Positions 1 to 7,469 of a stretch of 10,998 bases of DNA are shown here, piece after piece (positions within the stretch are counted from its first letter, which is position 1; each line of letters begins with the position of its first letter). The DNA lies in NCBI GenBank assembly GCA_019105125.1, contig JAHRWO010000329.1, positions 1-10,998 of the forward strand, given 5' to 3'. Position numbers and translations under genes: made by a program. Below the pieces are notes generated by a model that was not told the DNA's origin, made no database searches, and saw only the letters and a list, made by a program, of their open reading frames with translations. The stretch is from Flavobacterium sp. (GTDB lineage Bacteria; Bacteroidota; Bacteroidia; Flavobacteriales; Flavobacteriaceae).

Positions 1-22
1 GGTTTTTTAAGAACATAATATT

Positions 23-2194
23 ATGAAAAAGATCAGTTTAGCGATTTTATTATTTATAGTAAGCTCATTATCAGTTGTAGGCCAACAAAAAATAACATTA
101 GAAGAAATTTGGGGTGGTGCCTTTAGAACCAAAGGTATGGATGCTTTAAATGCCATGAAGAACACTAATCAATACACCGTTCTAAATTTTGATAGAAGTA
201 CAAGAAGTTACCAAATCGACTTGTATGATTTTGCCACTTTAGAAAAAGTGAGTACTCTTTTCGATACCAAAAATCATCCAGAAGTTAAATCAATTGACAG
301 TTATTCATTCGATAAAAACGAGAAAAAGATTTTAATTGCTACGAATTCAAATCCAATTTTCCGTCACTCTTTTACAGCACAATATTTTATTTATGATATT
401 TCATCAAAAACGGTAAATAGTTTTACTTCTAATGTTATTCAAGAGCCAACATTTAGTCCTGATGGAACCAAAGTTACTTACGCATTTGAAAACAACTTAT
501 ATCTTCATGAATTATCATCAGGTGTAAAAATTCAAATTACACAAGACGGACAAAAAAATAAAATCATTAATGGTATTACGGATTGGGTTTATGAAGAAGA
601 ATTTGCCTTCGTAAAAGCATATGACTGGAATGTAACGGGTACAAAAATTGCTTACATCAAGTTTGATGAAACGGAAGTTCCAGAGTTTTCAATGGACATG
701 TATAATGAGGGATTATATCCAACACAAACGGTTTTCAAATATCCAAAAGCAGGTGAGAAAAACGCAATTGTTTCCTTACATATTTTCGATTTAAAATCAG
801 GGACTACAAAGAAAATCAATTTGGGAAATTATAAAGATTTTTATATCCCAAGAATAAAATGGACTAATGATGCTGCTACTTTAAGCGTCCAAGTAATGAA
901 TCGTCACCAAAATAATTTAGACTTACATTTTGTAGATGCCAATGCTGGAACTACAAAAATTGTTCTAAACGAAAAAGACGCTGCTTACGTTGATGTTACC
1001 GATAACTTAACGTTCTTAAAAGACAATAGTTTTATTTGGACATCAGAAAAAGACGGATTCAATCACATTTACCATTACGATAAATCAGGTAAATTGAAAA
1101 AACAAATTACTTCTGGTAAATGGGAAGTGACTAATTATTATGGTTTTGATGAAAAATCAGGAATGATTTATTATCAATCGGTTGAAAATGGATCTATCAA
1201 TAGAGATGTTTATGCAATCAAAGTTGATGGAAAATCAAAAGTAAGATTGTCATCAAAAACTGGAACAAATTCAGCAACTTTTAGTCCGAATTTCCAATTC
1301 TTTATCAATACCTATTCAAGTGCTACTTCGGCACCAACGTATACTTTAAATGATTCAAAAACTGGAGCTGTTGTAAAAACAATAGTTTCTAACGAAGCAG
1401 TAGAGCAAAAACTAGCAAAATATTATGTGACTCCAAAAGAGTTTTTCGTATTAACCACAGAAAAAGGGCATCAATTAAATGCTTGGGTAATTAAACCGAA
1501 AAACTTTGATCCAAATAAAAAATATCCAGTTTTCATGTATCAATATTCTGGACCAGGTTCACAACAAGTAGCGAATACTTGGAACGGAACTAATGATTAT
1601 TGGTTTATGATGTTGGCACAACAAGGTTACATCGTAGCTTGTGTAGATGGACGAGGAACAGGTTTTAAAGGGGCTGCATTTAAGAAATGTACATATAAAG
1701 AATTAGGTAAATTCGAAGTAGAAGATCAAATTGATGCGGCTAAGGTAATTGGAAAATACAACTACGTTGACGCTTCAAGAATCGGAATTTTTGGTTGGAG
1801 TTATGGCGGATTCATGTCGTCTAACTGTTTGTTCCAAGGCGCTGATGTATTTAAAATGGCAATTGCAGTGGCTCCAGTAACTTCTTGGAGATATTACGAT
1901 AGTATTTACACAGAAAGATACATGCAAACTCCGCAAGAAAATGCAAGTGGTTACGATAACAATTCGCCAATCAATCACGTAAGTAAATTAAAAGGTGACT
2001 TTTTGTTAATTCACGGAACAGCTGATGACAACGTTCACGTTCAAAACACTATGAAAATGGTTGAGGCTTTAGTGCAAGCAAACAAACAATTCGATTGGGC
2101 TATTTATCCAGATAAAAACCACGGAATTTATGGAGGTAAAACCCGCTTACAATTGTATACTAAAATGACGAATTTCATCAAAGAAAAATTATAA
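23..2194 (+). CDS. Secreted dipeptidyl peptidase IV (serine peptidase family S9B)
   Basis: This 723-residue protein should release N-terminal X-Pro or X-Ala dipeptides from peptides. Residues 1-20 form a signal peptide (KK, then a hydrophobic core ending VVG before QQ), and there is no lipobox cysteine, so a soluble periplasmic or exported enzyme is likely. Residues about 35-460 are the beta-propeller domain. It carries DWVYEEE (187-193), whose last two glutamates match the pair that binds the substrate amino terminus in known DPP IV enzymes. Residues about 490-723 are the alpha/beta-hydrolase domain. The catalytic triad is visible: Ser593 in GWSYGG, Asp668 in HGTADDNVH and His700 in KNHGIYGG. 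Tyr508 in QYSGPGSQ is the likely oxyanion-hole tyrosine. Length and motif order are normal for the family and the gene looks intact. The ATG at 23 directly precedes the signal peptide. The next gene, a peptide transporter, begins 27 bases downstream, which suggests co-transcription and a role in peptide use. The promoter lies outside the window. Confidence 0.95.
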   Translation: MKKISLAILLFIVSSLSVVGQQKITLEEIWGGAFRTKGMDALNAMKNTNQYTVLNFDRSTRSYQIDLYDFATLEKVSTLFDTKNHPEVKSIDSYSFDKNEKKILIATNSNPIFRHSFTAQYFIYDISSKTVNSFTSNVIQEPTFSPDGTKVTYAFENNLYLHELSSGVKIQITQDGQKNKIINGITDWVYEEEFAFVKAYDWNVTGTKIAYIKFDETEVPEFSMDMYNEGLYPTQTVFKYPKAGEKNAIVSLHIFDLKSGTTKKINLGNYKDFYIPRIKWTNDAATLSVQVMNRHQNNLDLHFVDANAGTTKIVLNEKDAAYVDVTDNLTFLKDNSFIWTSEKDGFNHIYHYDKSGKLKKQITSGKWEVTNYYGFDEKSGMIYYQSVENGSINRDVYAIKVDGKSKVRLSSKTGTNSATFSPNFQFFINTYSSATSAPTYTLNDSKTGAVVKTIVSNEAVEQKLAKYYVTPKEFFVLTTEKGHQLNAWVIKPKNFDPNKKYPVFMYQYSGPGSQQVANTWNGTNDYWFMMLAQQGYIVACVDGRGTGFKGAAFKKCTYKELGKFEVEDQIDAAKVIGKYNYVDASRIGIFGWSYGGFMSSNCLFQGADVFKMAIAVAPVTSWRYYDSIYTERYMQTPQENASGYDNNSPINHVSKLKGDFLLIHGTADDNVHVQNTMKMVEALVQANKQFDWAIYPDKNHGIYGGKTRLQLYTKMTNFIKEKL

Positions 2195-2221
2195 ACTAAC
2201 CATTAAACTAAAACAAATTAT

Positions 2222-3730
2222 ATGGAAAACAATGCTGTAAAAACGGGACATCCTAAAGGGCTGTACTTTTTATTCTTCACAGAAATGTGGGAGCGATTCA
2301 GTTATTATGGAATGAGAGCCATCTTTATTCTATTTATGACTAAAGTATTATTAATGAAAGATGCCGATGCTTCTGAAATTTACGGAAGTTATACAGGTTT
2401 AGTATACTTAACACCACTTTTAGGAGGTTATTTGTGCGATAAGTTTTTAGGAAACCGAAGAAGTATTGTGATTGGAGGTCTTTTAATGGCAATTGGTCAG
2501 TTCTTTATGTTTTTTAGTGCTTCTGTTGGAGCAGGTGGAGGAGTTTCGCTTATGTGGATGGGATTAACTGCAATTATCATTGGTAATGGTTTCTTCAAGC
2601 CAAATATCTCAACAATGGTAGGCCAATTATACCCAGCAAACGATAGAAGAATTGATAGTGCGTTCACTATTTTCTATATGGGAATTAACTTAGGAGCTTT
2701 CTTTTCACCATTAGTTTGTGGTTCTATGGATTTCAAATGGGGATTCTTAGCAGCTGGAGTGGGAATGTTAATTGGTTTAGTGGCTTTTGTTGTAGGTCAA
2801 AAGAAATATTTAGTTACTGAAGATGGAAAAGCAATTGGATTACCAGTTAAAAAATTAGATGCAAAAAGTATTGCTATGATTATTGGTTCTATTGTGATTA
2901 TTTTCTTCATGTTGAACTTCAAACAAATGTTCAAAAGTGAGGTGGATATCATTAGTTATCTGATTTATGGTTCTATGATTGCTATGCCGATTTTAATTTT
3001 TAGTGATAAAAGTTTAACTAAAATCGAAACACAAAGAATTACCGTAATTTTCCTTTTAGCGTTCTTCGTAATTTTCTTTTGGGGTGCTTTTGAACAAGCG
3101 GGAGCCTCATTAACTTTATTTGCAGACAGGCAAACAGAAAGAACCATTTTTGGATGGGAAATGCCAGCGTCTTATTTTCAATCGGTAAATCCGTTAGCAG
3201 TTATTTCATTAGCTCCAATTATGACAATTGTTTGGGGATTTTTATATGCTAGAAAATTAGAACCGTCTTCTCCTAAGAAAATGGCAATTGGACTAGGTTT
3301 AGTAGCTTTAGGATATGTAGTAATTGCAATTGCAGTTAAAGGTTTAGGATTAGGCGAAAAAGTGTCAATGTGGTGGTTAATTGGATTATATGTAATTCAT
3401 ACTATTGGAGAATTATGTTTATCACCAATCGGATTGTCAATGGTTTCAAAGTTAGCACCATTACGTTTGTCATCATTAATGATGGGAACATGGTTCCTAG
3501 CAAATGCTGCGGCTAATAAATTTGCTGGAACGTTAAGTGCTTTAATTCCTGGTGGTGAAGATGGATCTGGAGGTGCAACTTCATTCTTAGGATTCCAAAT
3601 CACGAATTTATATGAGTTCTTCATTTTGTTCATTATTATGTCGGGAGCTGCTGCTGCAATTTTATTTGTATTGAGTTCTTGGTTAGAAAAAAGAATGCAC
3701 AACGACCACGTAGAAGGCCAACCAGAATAG
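2222..3730 (+). CDS. POT/PTR2-family proton-coupled di/tripeptide transporter (POT-1)
   Basis: This 502-residue inner-membrane protein of the major facilitator superfamily should import di- and tripeptides with protons. Fourteen hydrophobic segments can be traced. TM1-6 span about 11-197, two extra helices typical of bacterial POTs lie at about 214-233 and 243-262, and TM7-12 span about 271-492. Family signatures are complete: EMWERFSYYGMR (21-32) in TM1, GNGFFKPNIS (121-130) in TM4, FYMGINLGA (151-159) in TM5, FEQ (290-292) in TM7 and GELCLSPIGLS (396-406) in TM10. By alignment with PepTSt (numbering recalled from the literature), Glu21, Glu24, Arg25, Arg32, Tyr62, Lys126, Asn156, Glu291 and Glu397 fill the proton-coupling and peptide-binding positions, so this is the most canonical of the three paralogs. 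It follows the peptidase gene by 27 bases and is followed by an intrinsic terminator, so those two genes likely form one unit. The leader is A-rich without a Shine-Dalgarno sequence. The exact substrate cannot be read from sequence. Confidence 0.94.
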   Translation: MENNAVKTGHPKGLYFLFFTEMWERFSYYGMRAIFILFMTKVLLMKDADASEIYGSYTGLVYLTPLLGGYLCDKFLGNRRSIVIGGLLMAIGQFFMFFSASVGAGGGVSLMWMGLTAIIIGNGFFKPNISTMVGQLYPANDRRIDSAFTIFYMGINLGAFFSPLVCGSMDFKWGFLAAGVGMLIGLVAFVVGQKKYLVTEDGKAIGLPVKKLDAKSIAMIIGSIVIIFFMLNFKQMFKSEVDIISYLIYGSMIAMPILIFSDKSLTKIETQRITVIFLLAFFVIFFWGAFEQAGASLTLFADRQTERTIFGWEMPASYFQSVNPLAVISLAPIMTIVWGFLYARKLEPSSPKKMAIGLGLVALGYVVIAIAVKGLGLGEKVSMWWLIGLYVIHTIGELCLSPIGLSMVSKLAPLRLSSLMMGTWFLANAAANKFAGTLSALIPGGEDGSGGATSFLGFQITNLYEFFILFIIMSGAAAAILFVLSSWLEKRMHNDHVEGQPE

Positions 3731-3761
3731 ATTCGAATTTTAAAATATTTTTTATATCTTT

Positions 3762-3797
3762 CAAACCTACAAGAAACCCTTGTAGGTTTGTTTTTTT
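3762..3797 (+). terminator. Intrinsic terminator after POT-1
   Basis: A perfect 12-bp inverted repeat (CAAACCTACAAG at 3762-3773 and its complement at 3779-3790) encloses a 5-base loop and is followed directly by seven T residues (3791-3797). It begins 32 bases after the POT-1 stop and ends 13 bases before the POT-2 start. It should end most transcripts from the peptidase/POT-1 unit. POT-2 would then depend on readthrough or on its own promoter, and no convincing promoter was seen in the short remaining gap. Confidence 0.9.
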
Positions 3798-3810
3798 AAA
3801 TCAATAAATT

Positions 3811-5469
3811 ATGTGGAAAAGTCATCCTAAAGCATTGCCTTACTTATTTTTATCTGAAATGTGGGAGCGTTTCGGTTACTATTTAATGATTGGTATTTTT
3901 ACCCTTTATCTGAAAGATGTCGAAGCCGGATTCGCTATGACCGAGAAAGAAGCATCCGATTTATACGGAACTTTTATTGCTTTGGTATTCTTAACTCCTT
4001 TTATTGGAGGCTTAGTTGCTGATAGATATTGGGGTTACAAAAAATCTATCGTAATCGGAGGAATTATGATGGGAGCGGGTTATTTCATGATGGGAATTCA
4101 TGATATTACCATGCTGTACATCGCTATGACATTAGTTATCGTGGGTAATGGTTTCTTTAAACCTAATATTTCAACACTTTTAGGTAATTTCTATACCGAA
4201 GAACAATACAAAGACAAAAAAGACGAAGGCTACAACATTTTCTACATGGGAATCAACGTGGGAGCTTTCATTTGTAACTTCTTTGGAGCTGCTTTACAAA
4301 TTTTATTAGGTTGGCAATATGCTTTCATGGCGGCTGGAGTTGGAATGTTTATTGGTGTAATCGTTTTCATTTTAGGAACGAAACACTACGGAGATAAAAC
4401 CGAGAAAAAAGGAGTGCAACCAGGCGATATGCCGTTCTGGAAAATTGTGATGTTTATTTTAGTGCCATCGGCTGTTTTTGGTGTTATTGGTTGGTTAATC
4501 AAAGGAGTAACAACTGAGGTCAATCCAAACGGTTATATTTTTGGTTCGGATAGTACGGATGCTTTTATCTTCGCCTGTATTCCAGTGATTTTCTTCTACG
4601 GAAGTTTATACTTTAAAGCTAAGACGGAAGATAAAAGACCTATCGGAGCTTTATTAACGATTTTCGCAGTGGTAATTTTATTCTGGGGGGTTTTCAAATT
4701 GAATGGTTCGGCATTAAATACTTGGGCTGACCGTTACACGGATAGAGAAATCACAGGAACTACTCAAACGGTTTTCAATGGATTAAAGTTGGCCAAAGAA
4801 GTAGAATACAAAAAAGACACAGTTGAATTATATGATGCCAGTTTCCGTATTCAAAAAGTAGATGGCGAAGTTCAAAAAACAGTAGATTATCCTGTTTATT
4901 TCAGAAACGTGGCCAAAGATAAATTGCCAGAAGAAGGAGCTTCTGTTTCTCTTTGGGCAACCAATTTGAGTCAGTCGATTAATCCGGGTTGGGTAATTAT
5001 TTTAACTCCATTAGTAGTAGCGTTCTTCACATTTTTAAGAAATAGAAAGAAAGAACCTTCAACTCCAACAAAAATCGCATTCGGATTATTGATTTCTGCT
5101 TTATCAGTTTTGGTAATGATTGCAGCTGTAAATATGGGAGCAAATGGTTCCGAAAAAGTAAGCGTTTGGTGGTTGGTTGCTAATTACGGAGTAATCACAA
5201 TCGGAGAGTTATTCTTGAGTCCGATGGGATTGTCAGTCGTTTCTAAATTGAGCCCAACGAATATTACTTCTTTAATGATGGGAGGTTGGTTTTTATCAAC
5301 ATCTATCGGAAATAAATTGAGTGGTGTATTAGCTAGTCTTTGGGATACGTATGACAACAAACAAGATTTCTTTTGGATTAACTTCGGATTATTAATGTTT
5401 GCTACTTTATTAATGTTTATCTTATTGAAACAATTGAATAAAGTAATGCAAGAAAAAGGAATTCACTAA
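3811..5469 (+). CDS. POT/PTR2-family transporter, divergent, with long TM7-TM8 loop (POT-2)
   Basis: This 552-residue inner-membrane protein is clearly of the POT family: EMWERFGYY (16-24), GNGFFKPNIS (112-120... TM4, with Lys117), FYMGINVGA (144-152) and GELFLSPMGLS (465-475). It differs from its neighbours at functional positions. The TM1 arginine that matches PepTSt Arg33 is Ile27. The TM7 glutamate that matches Glu300 is Lys296, in FWGVFKLNGS, where the paralogs have FEQ. The TM2 tyrosine that matches Tyr68 is Phe60. Glu16, Glu19, Arg20, Lys117, Asn149 and Glu466 are kept. TM7 ends near 308 and TM8 begins near 390. The intervening loop of about 80 residues compares with about 17-20 in the paralogs and is predicted to be periplasmic. 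The frame is open throughout, so the gene is intact. It lies behind a terminator and one base before POT-3, with which it should be co-transcribed. The family is certain; peptide as substrate is a reasonable default but less sure here than for POT-1. Confidence 0.92.
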   Translation: MWKSHPKALPYLFLSEMWERFGYYLMIGIFTLYLKDVEAGFAMTEKEASDLYGTFIALVFLTPFIGGLVADRYWGYKKSIVIGGIMMGAGYFMMGIHDITMLYIAMTLVIVGNGFFKPNISTLLGNFYTEEQYKDKKDEGYNIFYMGINVGAFICNFFGAALQILLGWQYAFMAAGVGMFIGVIVFILGTKHYGDKTEKKGVQPGDMPFWKIVMFILVPSAVFGVIGWLIKGVTTEVNPNGYIFGSDSTDAFIFACIPVIFFYGSLYFKAKTEDKRPIGALLTIFAVVILFWGVFKLNGSALNTWADRYTDREITGTTQTVFNGLKLAKEVEYKKDTVELYDASFRIQKVDGEVQKTVDYPVYFRNVAKDKLPEEGASVSLWATNLSQSINPGWVIILTPLVVAFFTFLRNRKKEPSTPTKIAFGLLISALSVLVMIAAVNMGANGSEKVSVWWLVANYGVITIGELFLSPMGLSVVSKLSPTNITSLMMGGWFLSTSIGNKLSGVLASLWDTYDNKQDFFWINFGLLMFATLLMFILLKQLNKVMQEKGIH

Positions 5470-5470
5470 G

Positions 5471-6952
5471 ATGCAAACCACTCAAACTATAGAAGAAATT
5501 CAAAATTTCGAAGGTAAATATCCAAAACAACTTTGGTATTTATTCTTCAGTGAAATGTGGGAGCGTTTCTGTTTTTACGGAATGCGCGGAATGTTAACTT
5601 TTTTCATGGTACATCAATTGTTCATGAAAGAAGATGTGGCTAATTTACAATATGGCGCTACACAAGCTTTCGTTTATGCTTTCACATTTGTTGGAGGTTT
5701 ATTTGCGGATAAAATTTTAGGTTACAGAAAATCGCTTTTTTGGGGTGGAATTATGATGATTGTGGGAAGTGCTATTCTTGCTATCGATCCAAAACAATTT
5801 TTCTTCCTGGGAATTGCATTTACCGTAATTGGAACAGGATTTTTCAAACCCAATATTTCTACTATGGTAGGAACTTTGTACAAAGCAAATGATTCAAGGA
5901 GAGATGCTGGTTTTTCATTGTTTTACTCTGGAATTAATATTGGTGCGCTTTTAGGAGGTTATGCTTGTATTTATATCGGAAAAAATTATTCATGGAACTT
6001 AGCTTTTGGTTTAGCAGGAATTGTAATGACAATTAGTTTGGTTACGTTCTTGTTTACTCAAAAAAGTATGGCAACAATCGGACTTTCTCCATTGTTGCAT
6101 TTGCAAGATTCGAAAAGGAAATTATATGAATATGCAACTTATATCGGAACATTAGTAGCCATTCCATTAATTATGACCATGGTTTCGAATCCTGAATATA
6201 CAGATTATTTTATGTATACGATTGGTCCTGTTACGTTGTTGTATTTGGCTTACGAAATGCGAAACTTTTCGATTCAAGAAAACAAGAAATTGATTGCTGC
6301 AATGGTTTTTATTGTGTTTTCAATTTTGTTTTGGGCATTTTTTGAGCAAAGTGGAGGTTCCTTGAGTTTATTTGCGGCCAACAATTTAGACAGTGATTTT
6401 TTAGGCATTAATTTAGATCCTAACGGAGTCAATAACGCTGCAAATTCATTATTTGTAATCATTTTTGCGCCACTTTTAGGATTAGTTTGGGTTTGGTTGA
6501 ATACCAGAAAAGCCGAACCGAATACCGTGGTGAAATTTGGATTGGGATTTTTATTCTTAGCATTAGCTTTTTACACGTTCTATTTCACAAGATTTTTTGC
6601 GAATCTTGACGGAATGACGTCGTTAGAAATATTTACCTTGGCCTATTTCATCATCACATTTGGAGAACTTTGCTTATCTCCAATCGGATTATCGATTATG
6701 ACCAAACTTTCACCAGTAAAATTGCAAGGTGTTATGATGGGAATGTGGTTTTTAGCCAGTGCTTATGGTCAATATGTAGCGGGAATTTTAGGCGCTGGAA
6801 TGTCAATTGCTAATGAAAATGCTACCAAGGCAGAAAAATTAATTGCTTACACCGATGGCTACCAACAATTAGCTATTTACGCGTTAATTGCTGGTATAGT
6901 GTTGATTGCTATTTCACCCATTATTAGAAAATTAATGCAAGAAGTTAAATAA
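5471..6952 (+). CDS. POT/PTR2-family proton-coupled di/tripeptide transporter (POT-3)
   Basis: This 493-residue inner-membrane transporter is the third POT paralog in a row. Signatures are EMWERFCFYGMR (28-39) in TM1, GTGFFKPNIS (121-130) in TM4, FYSGINIGA (151-159) in TM5, FEQSGGS (291-297) in TM7 and GELCLSPIGLS (398-408) in TM10. Glu28, Glu31, Arg32, Arg39, Tyr69, Lys126, Glu292 and Glu399 keep the expected coupling and binding residues, including the Arg/Glu pair lost in POT-2. The first tyrosine of the usual YY after ERF is Phe35. After TM7 it reads FAAN where POT-1 has FADR, so a charged residue at the periplasmic end of TM7 is missing. Its ATG follows the POT-2 stop by one base, which points to translational coupling. 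An AAGGA inside the POT-2 end (5456-5460) lies about 10 bases upstream and might help initiation. The length is usual for bacterial POTs. Import of di- and tripeptides is inferred from the family. Confidence 0.93.
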   Translation: MQTTQTIEEIQNFEGKYPKQLWYLFFSEMWERFCFYGMRGMLTFFMVHQLFMKEDVANLQYGATQAFVYAFTFVGGLFADKILGYRKSLFWGGIMMIVGSAILAIDPKQFFFLGIAFTVIGTGFFKPNISTMVGTLYKANDSRRDAGFSLFYSGINIGALLGGYACIYIGKNYSWNLAFGLAGIVMTISLVTFLFTQKSMATIGLSPLLHLQDSKRKLYEYATYIGTLVAIPLIMTMVSNPEYTDYFMYTIGPVTLLYLAYEMRNFSIQENKKLIAAMVFIVFSILFWAFFEQSGGSLSLFAANNLDSDFLGINLDPNGVNNAANSLFVIIFAPLLGLVWVWLNTRKAEPNTVVKFGLGFLFLALAFYTFYFTRFFANLDGMTSLEIFTLAYFIITFGELCLSPIGLSIMTKLSPVKLQGVMMGMWFLASAYGQYVAGILGAGMSIANENATKAEKLIAYTDGYQQLAIYALIAGIVLIAISPIIRKLMQEVK

Positions 6953-6976
6953 TACTGTTTTGGTATTCATTTTGAT

Positions 6977-6984
6977 TAAATTTG
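6977..6984 (+). promoter_or_regulatory. Possible Bacteroidota -7 promoter box for the thioredoxin-like gene
   Basis: TAAATTTG followed by T fits the Bacteroidota -7 consensus TAnnTTTG and lies 15 bases before the ATG at 7000. A TTTTG at 6958-6962 could act as the -33 element, but its spacing of 14 bases is shorter than the 17 or more usually seen. The leader would be very short. Because such boxes are common in AT-rich DNA, this is only a candidate. Readthrough from POT-3 is the alternative, since no terminator is visible between the two genes. Confidence 0.33.
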
Positions 6985-6999
6985 TTTAAAAATTACAAT

Positions 7000-7467
7000 A
7001 TGAAAAAGATTTTAGTAATAGCATTTTTAGTAATAACTAGCGTTTCAATACAAGCGCAAGAGGGGTTAACTTGGCATACTGATATGTCAAAAGCTACTGA
7101 TATTTCGATAAAAGAAAAAAAACCATTATTCTTGTTTTTTACTGGTTCTGATTGGTGTGGATGGTGTATCCGTTTGCAAAAAGAAGTATTTAAAACTCCC
7201 GAGTTTGTTAAATGGGCAAAAGATAATGTAGTTTTAGTGGAATTAGATTTTCCAAGAAAAAACAATCAAACCGATGCGGTTAAAATGCAAAATGCACAAT
7301 TGCAACAACAGTTACAAGTAAGAGGTTATCCTACGGTTTGGTTTGTTAGCGCATCAAAATCAAATAAAAACAAAGTGAATTTGAGTGCTTTAGGAAGTAC
7401 AGGTTACATAGCAGGTGGACCAGCAGCTTGGCTTGAAGGTGCTAACCAAATTCTTAAAAAGAAATAA
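7000..7467 (+). CDS. Secreted thioredoxin-like protein with CGWC motif
   Basis: This protein of 155 residues has an N-terminal signal peptide (residues 1-19, MKK then a hydrophobic core ending IQA before QE), so it should act in the periplasm. The thioredoxin fold is shown by LFLFFTGSDWCGWC (43-56), with redox-active Cys53 and Cys56, and by the cis-proline segment RGYPTVWF (108-115). The sequence following CGWC (IRLQKEVF) and the short length resemble the thioredoxin_7/DUF255-like group rather than the TlpA or DsbA types. Its likely role is thiol-disulfide exchange or reduction of a periplasmic partner; the partner cannot be told from sequence. I chose the ATG at 7000 because it starts the signal peptide. 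An upstream in-frame TTG at 6982 would add six residues before it and lies inside a possible promoter box. It lies 47 bases after POT-3, and its stop is two bases from that of convergent comEC. Confidence 0.85.
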   Translation: MKKILVIAFLVITSVSIQAQEGLTWHTDMSKATDISIKEKKPLFLFFTGSDWCGWCIRLQKEVFKTPEFVKWAKDNVVLVELDFPRKNNQTDAVKMQNAQLQQQLQVRGYPTVWFVSASKSNKNKVNLSALGSTGYIAGGPAAWLEGANQILKKK

Positions 7468-7469
7468 TT

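Noticed and set aside
3783..3790. TAGGTTTG as a promoter box for POT-2
   Set aside because: It matches TAnnTTTG but forms the 3' arm of the terminator stem, and there is no TTG-type -33 element at a suitable distance. It is mentioned as a possibility only.
4681..4700. Possible frameshift at the run of six G residues in POT-2
   Set aside because: The frame stays open and the residues on both sides (FWGVF before, NGSALN after) align with TM7 of the paralogs, so the Lys296 reading is not a frameshift artefact.
6982..7002. Earlier TTG start for the thioredoxin-like gene
   Set aside because: It would place six polar or aromatic residues before a complete signal peptide that begins at the ATG at 7000.
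1775..7265. Several open frames of 60-101 codons antisense to the peptidase, POT and thioredoxin-like genes
   Set aside because: They lie fully inside well-supported genes, show no recognisable domain, and are the kind of frame expected by chance opposite real genes.
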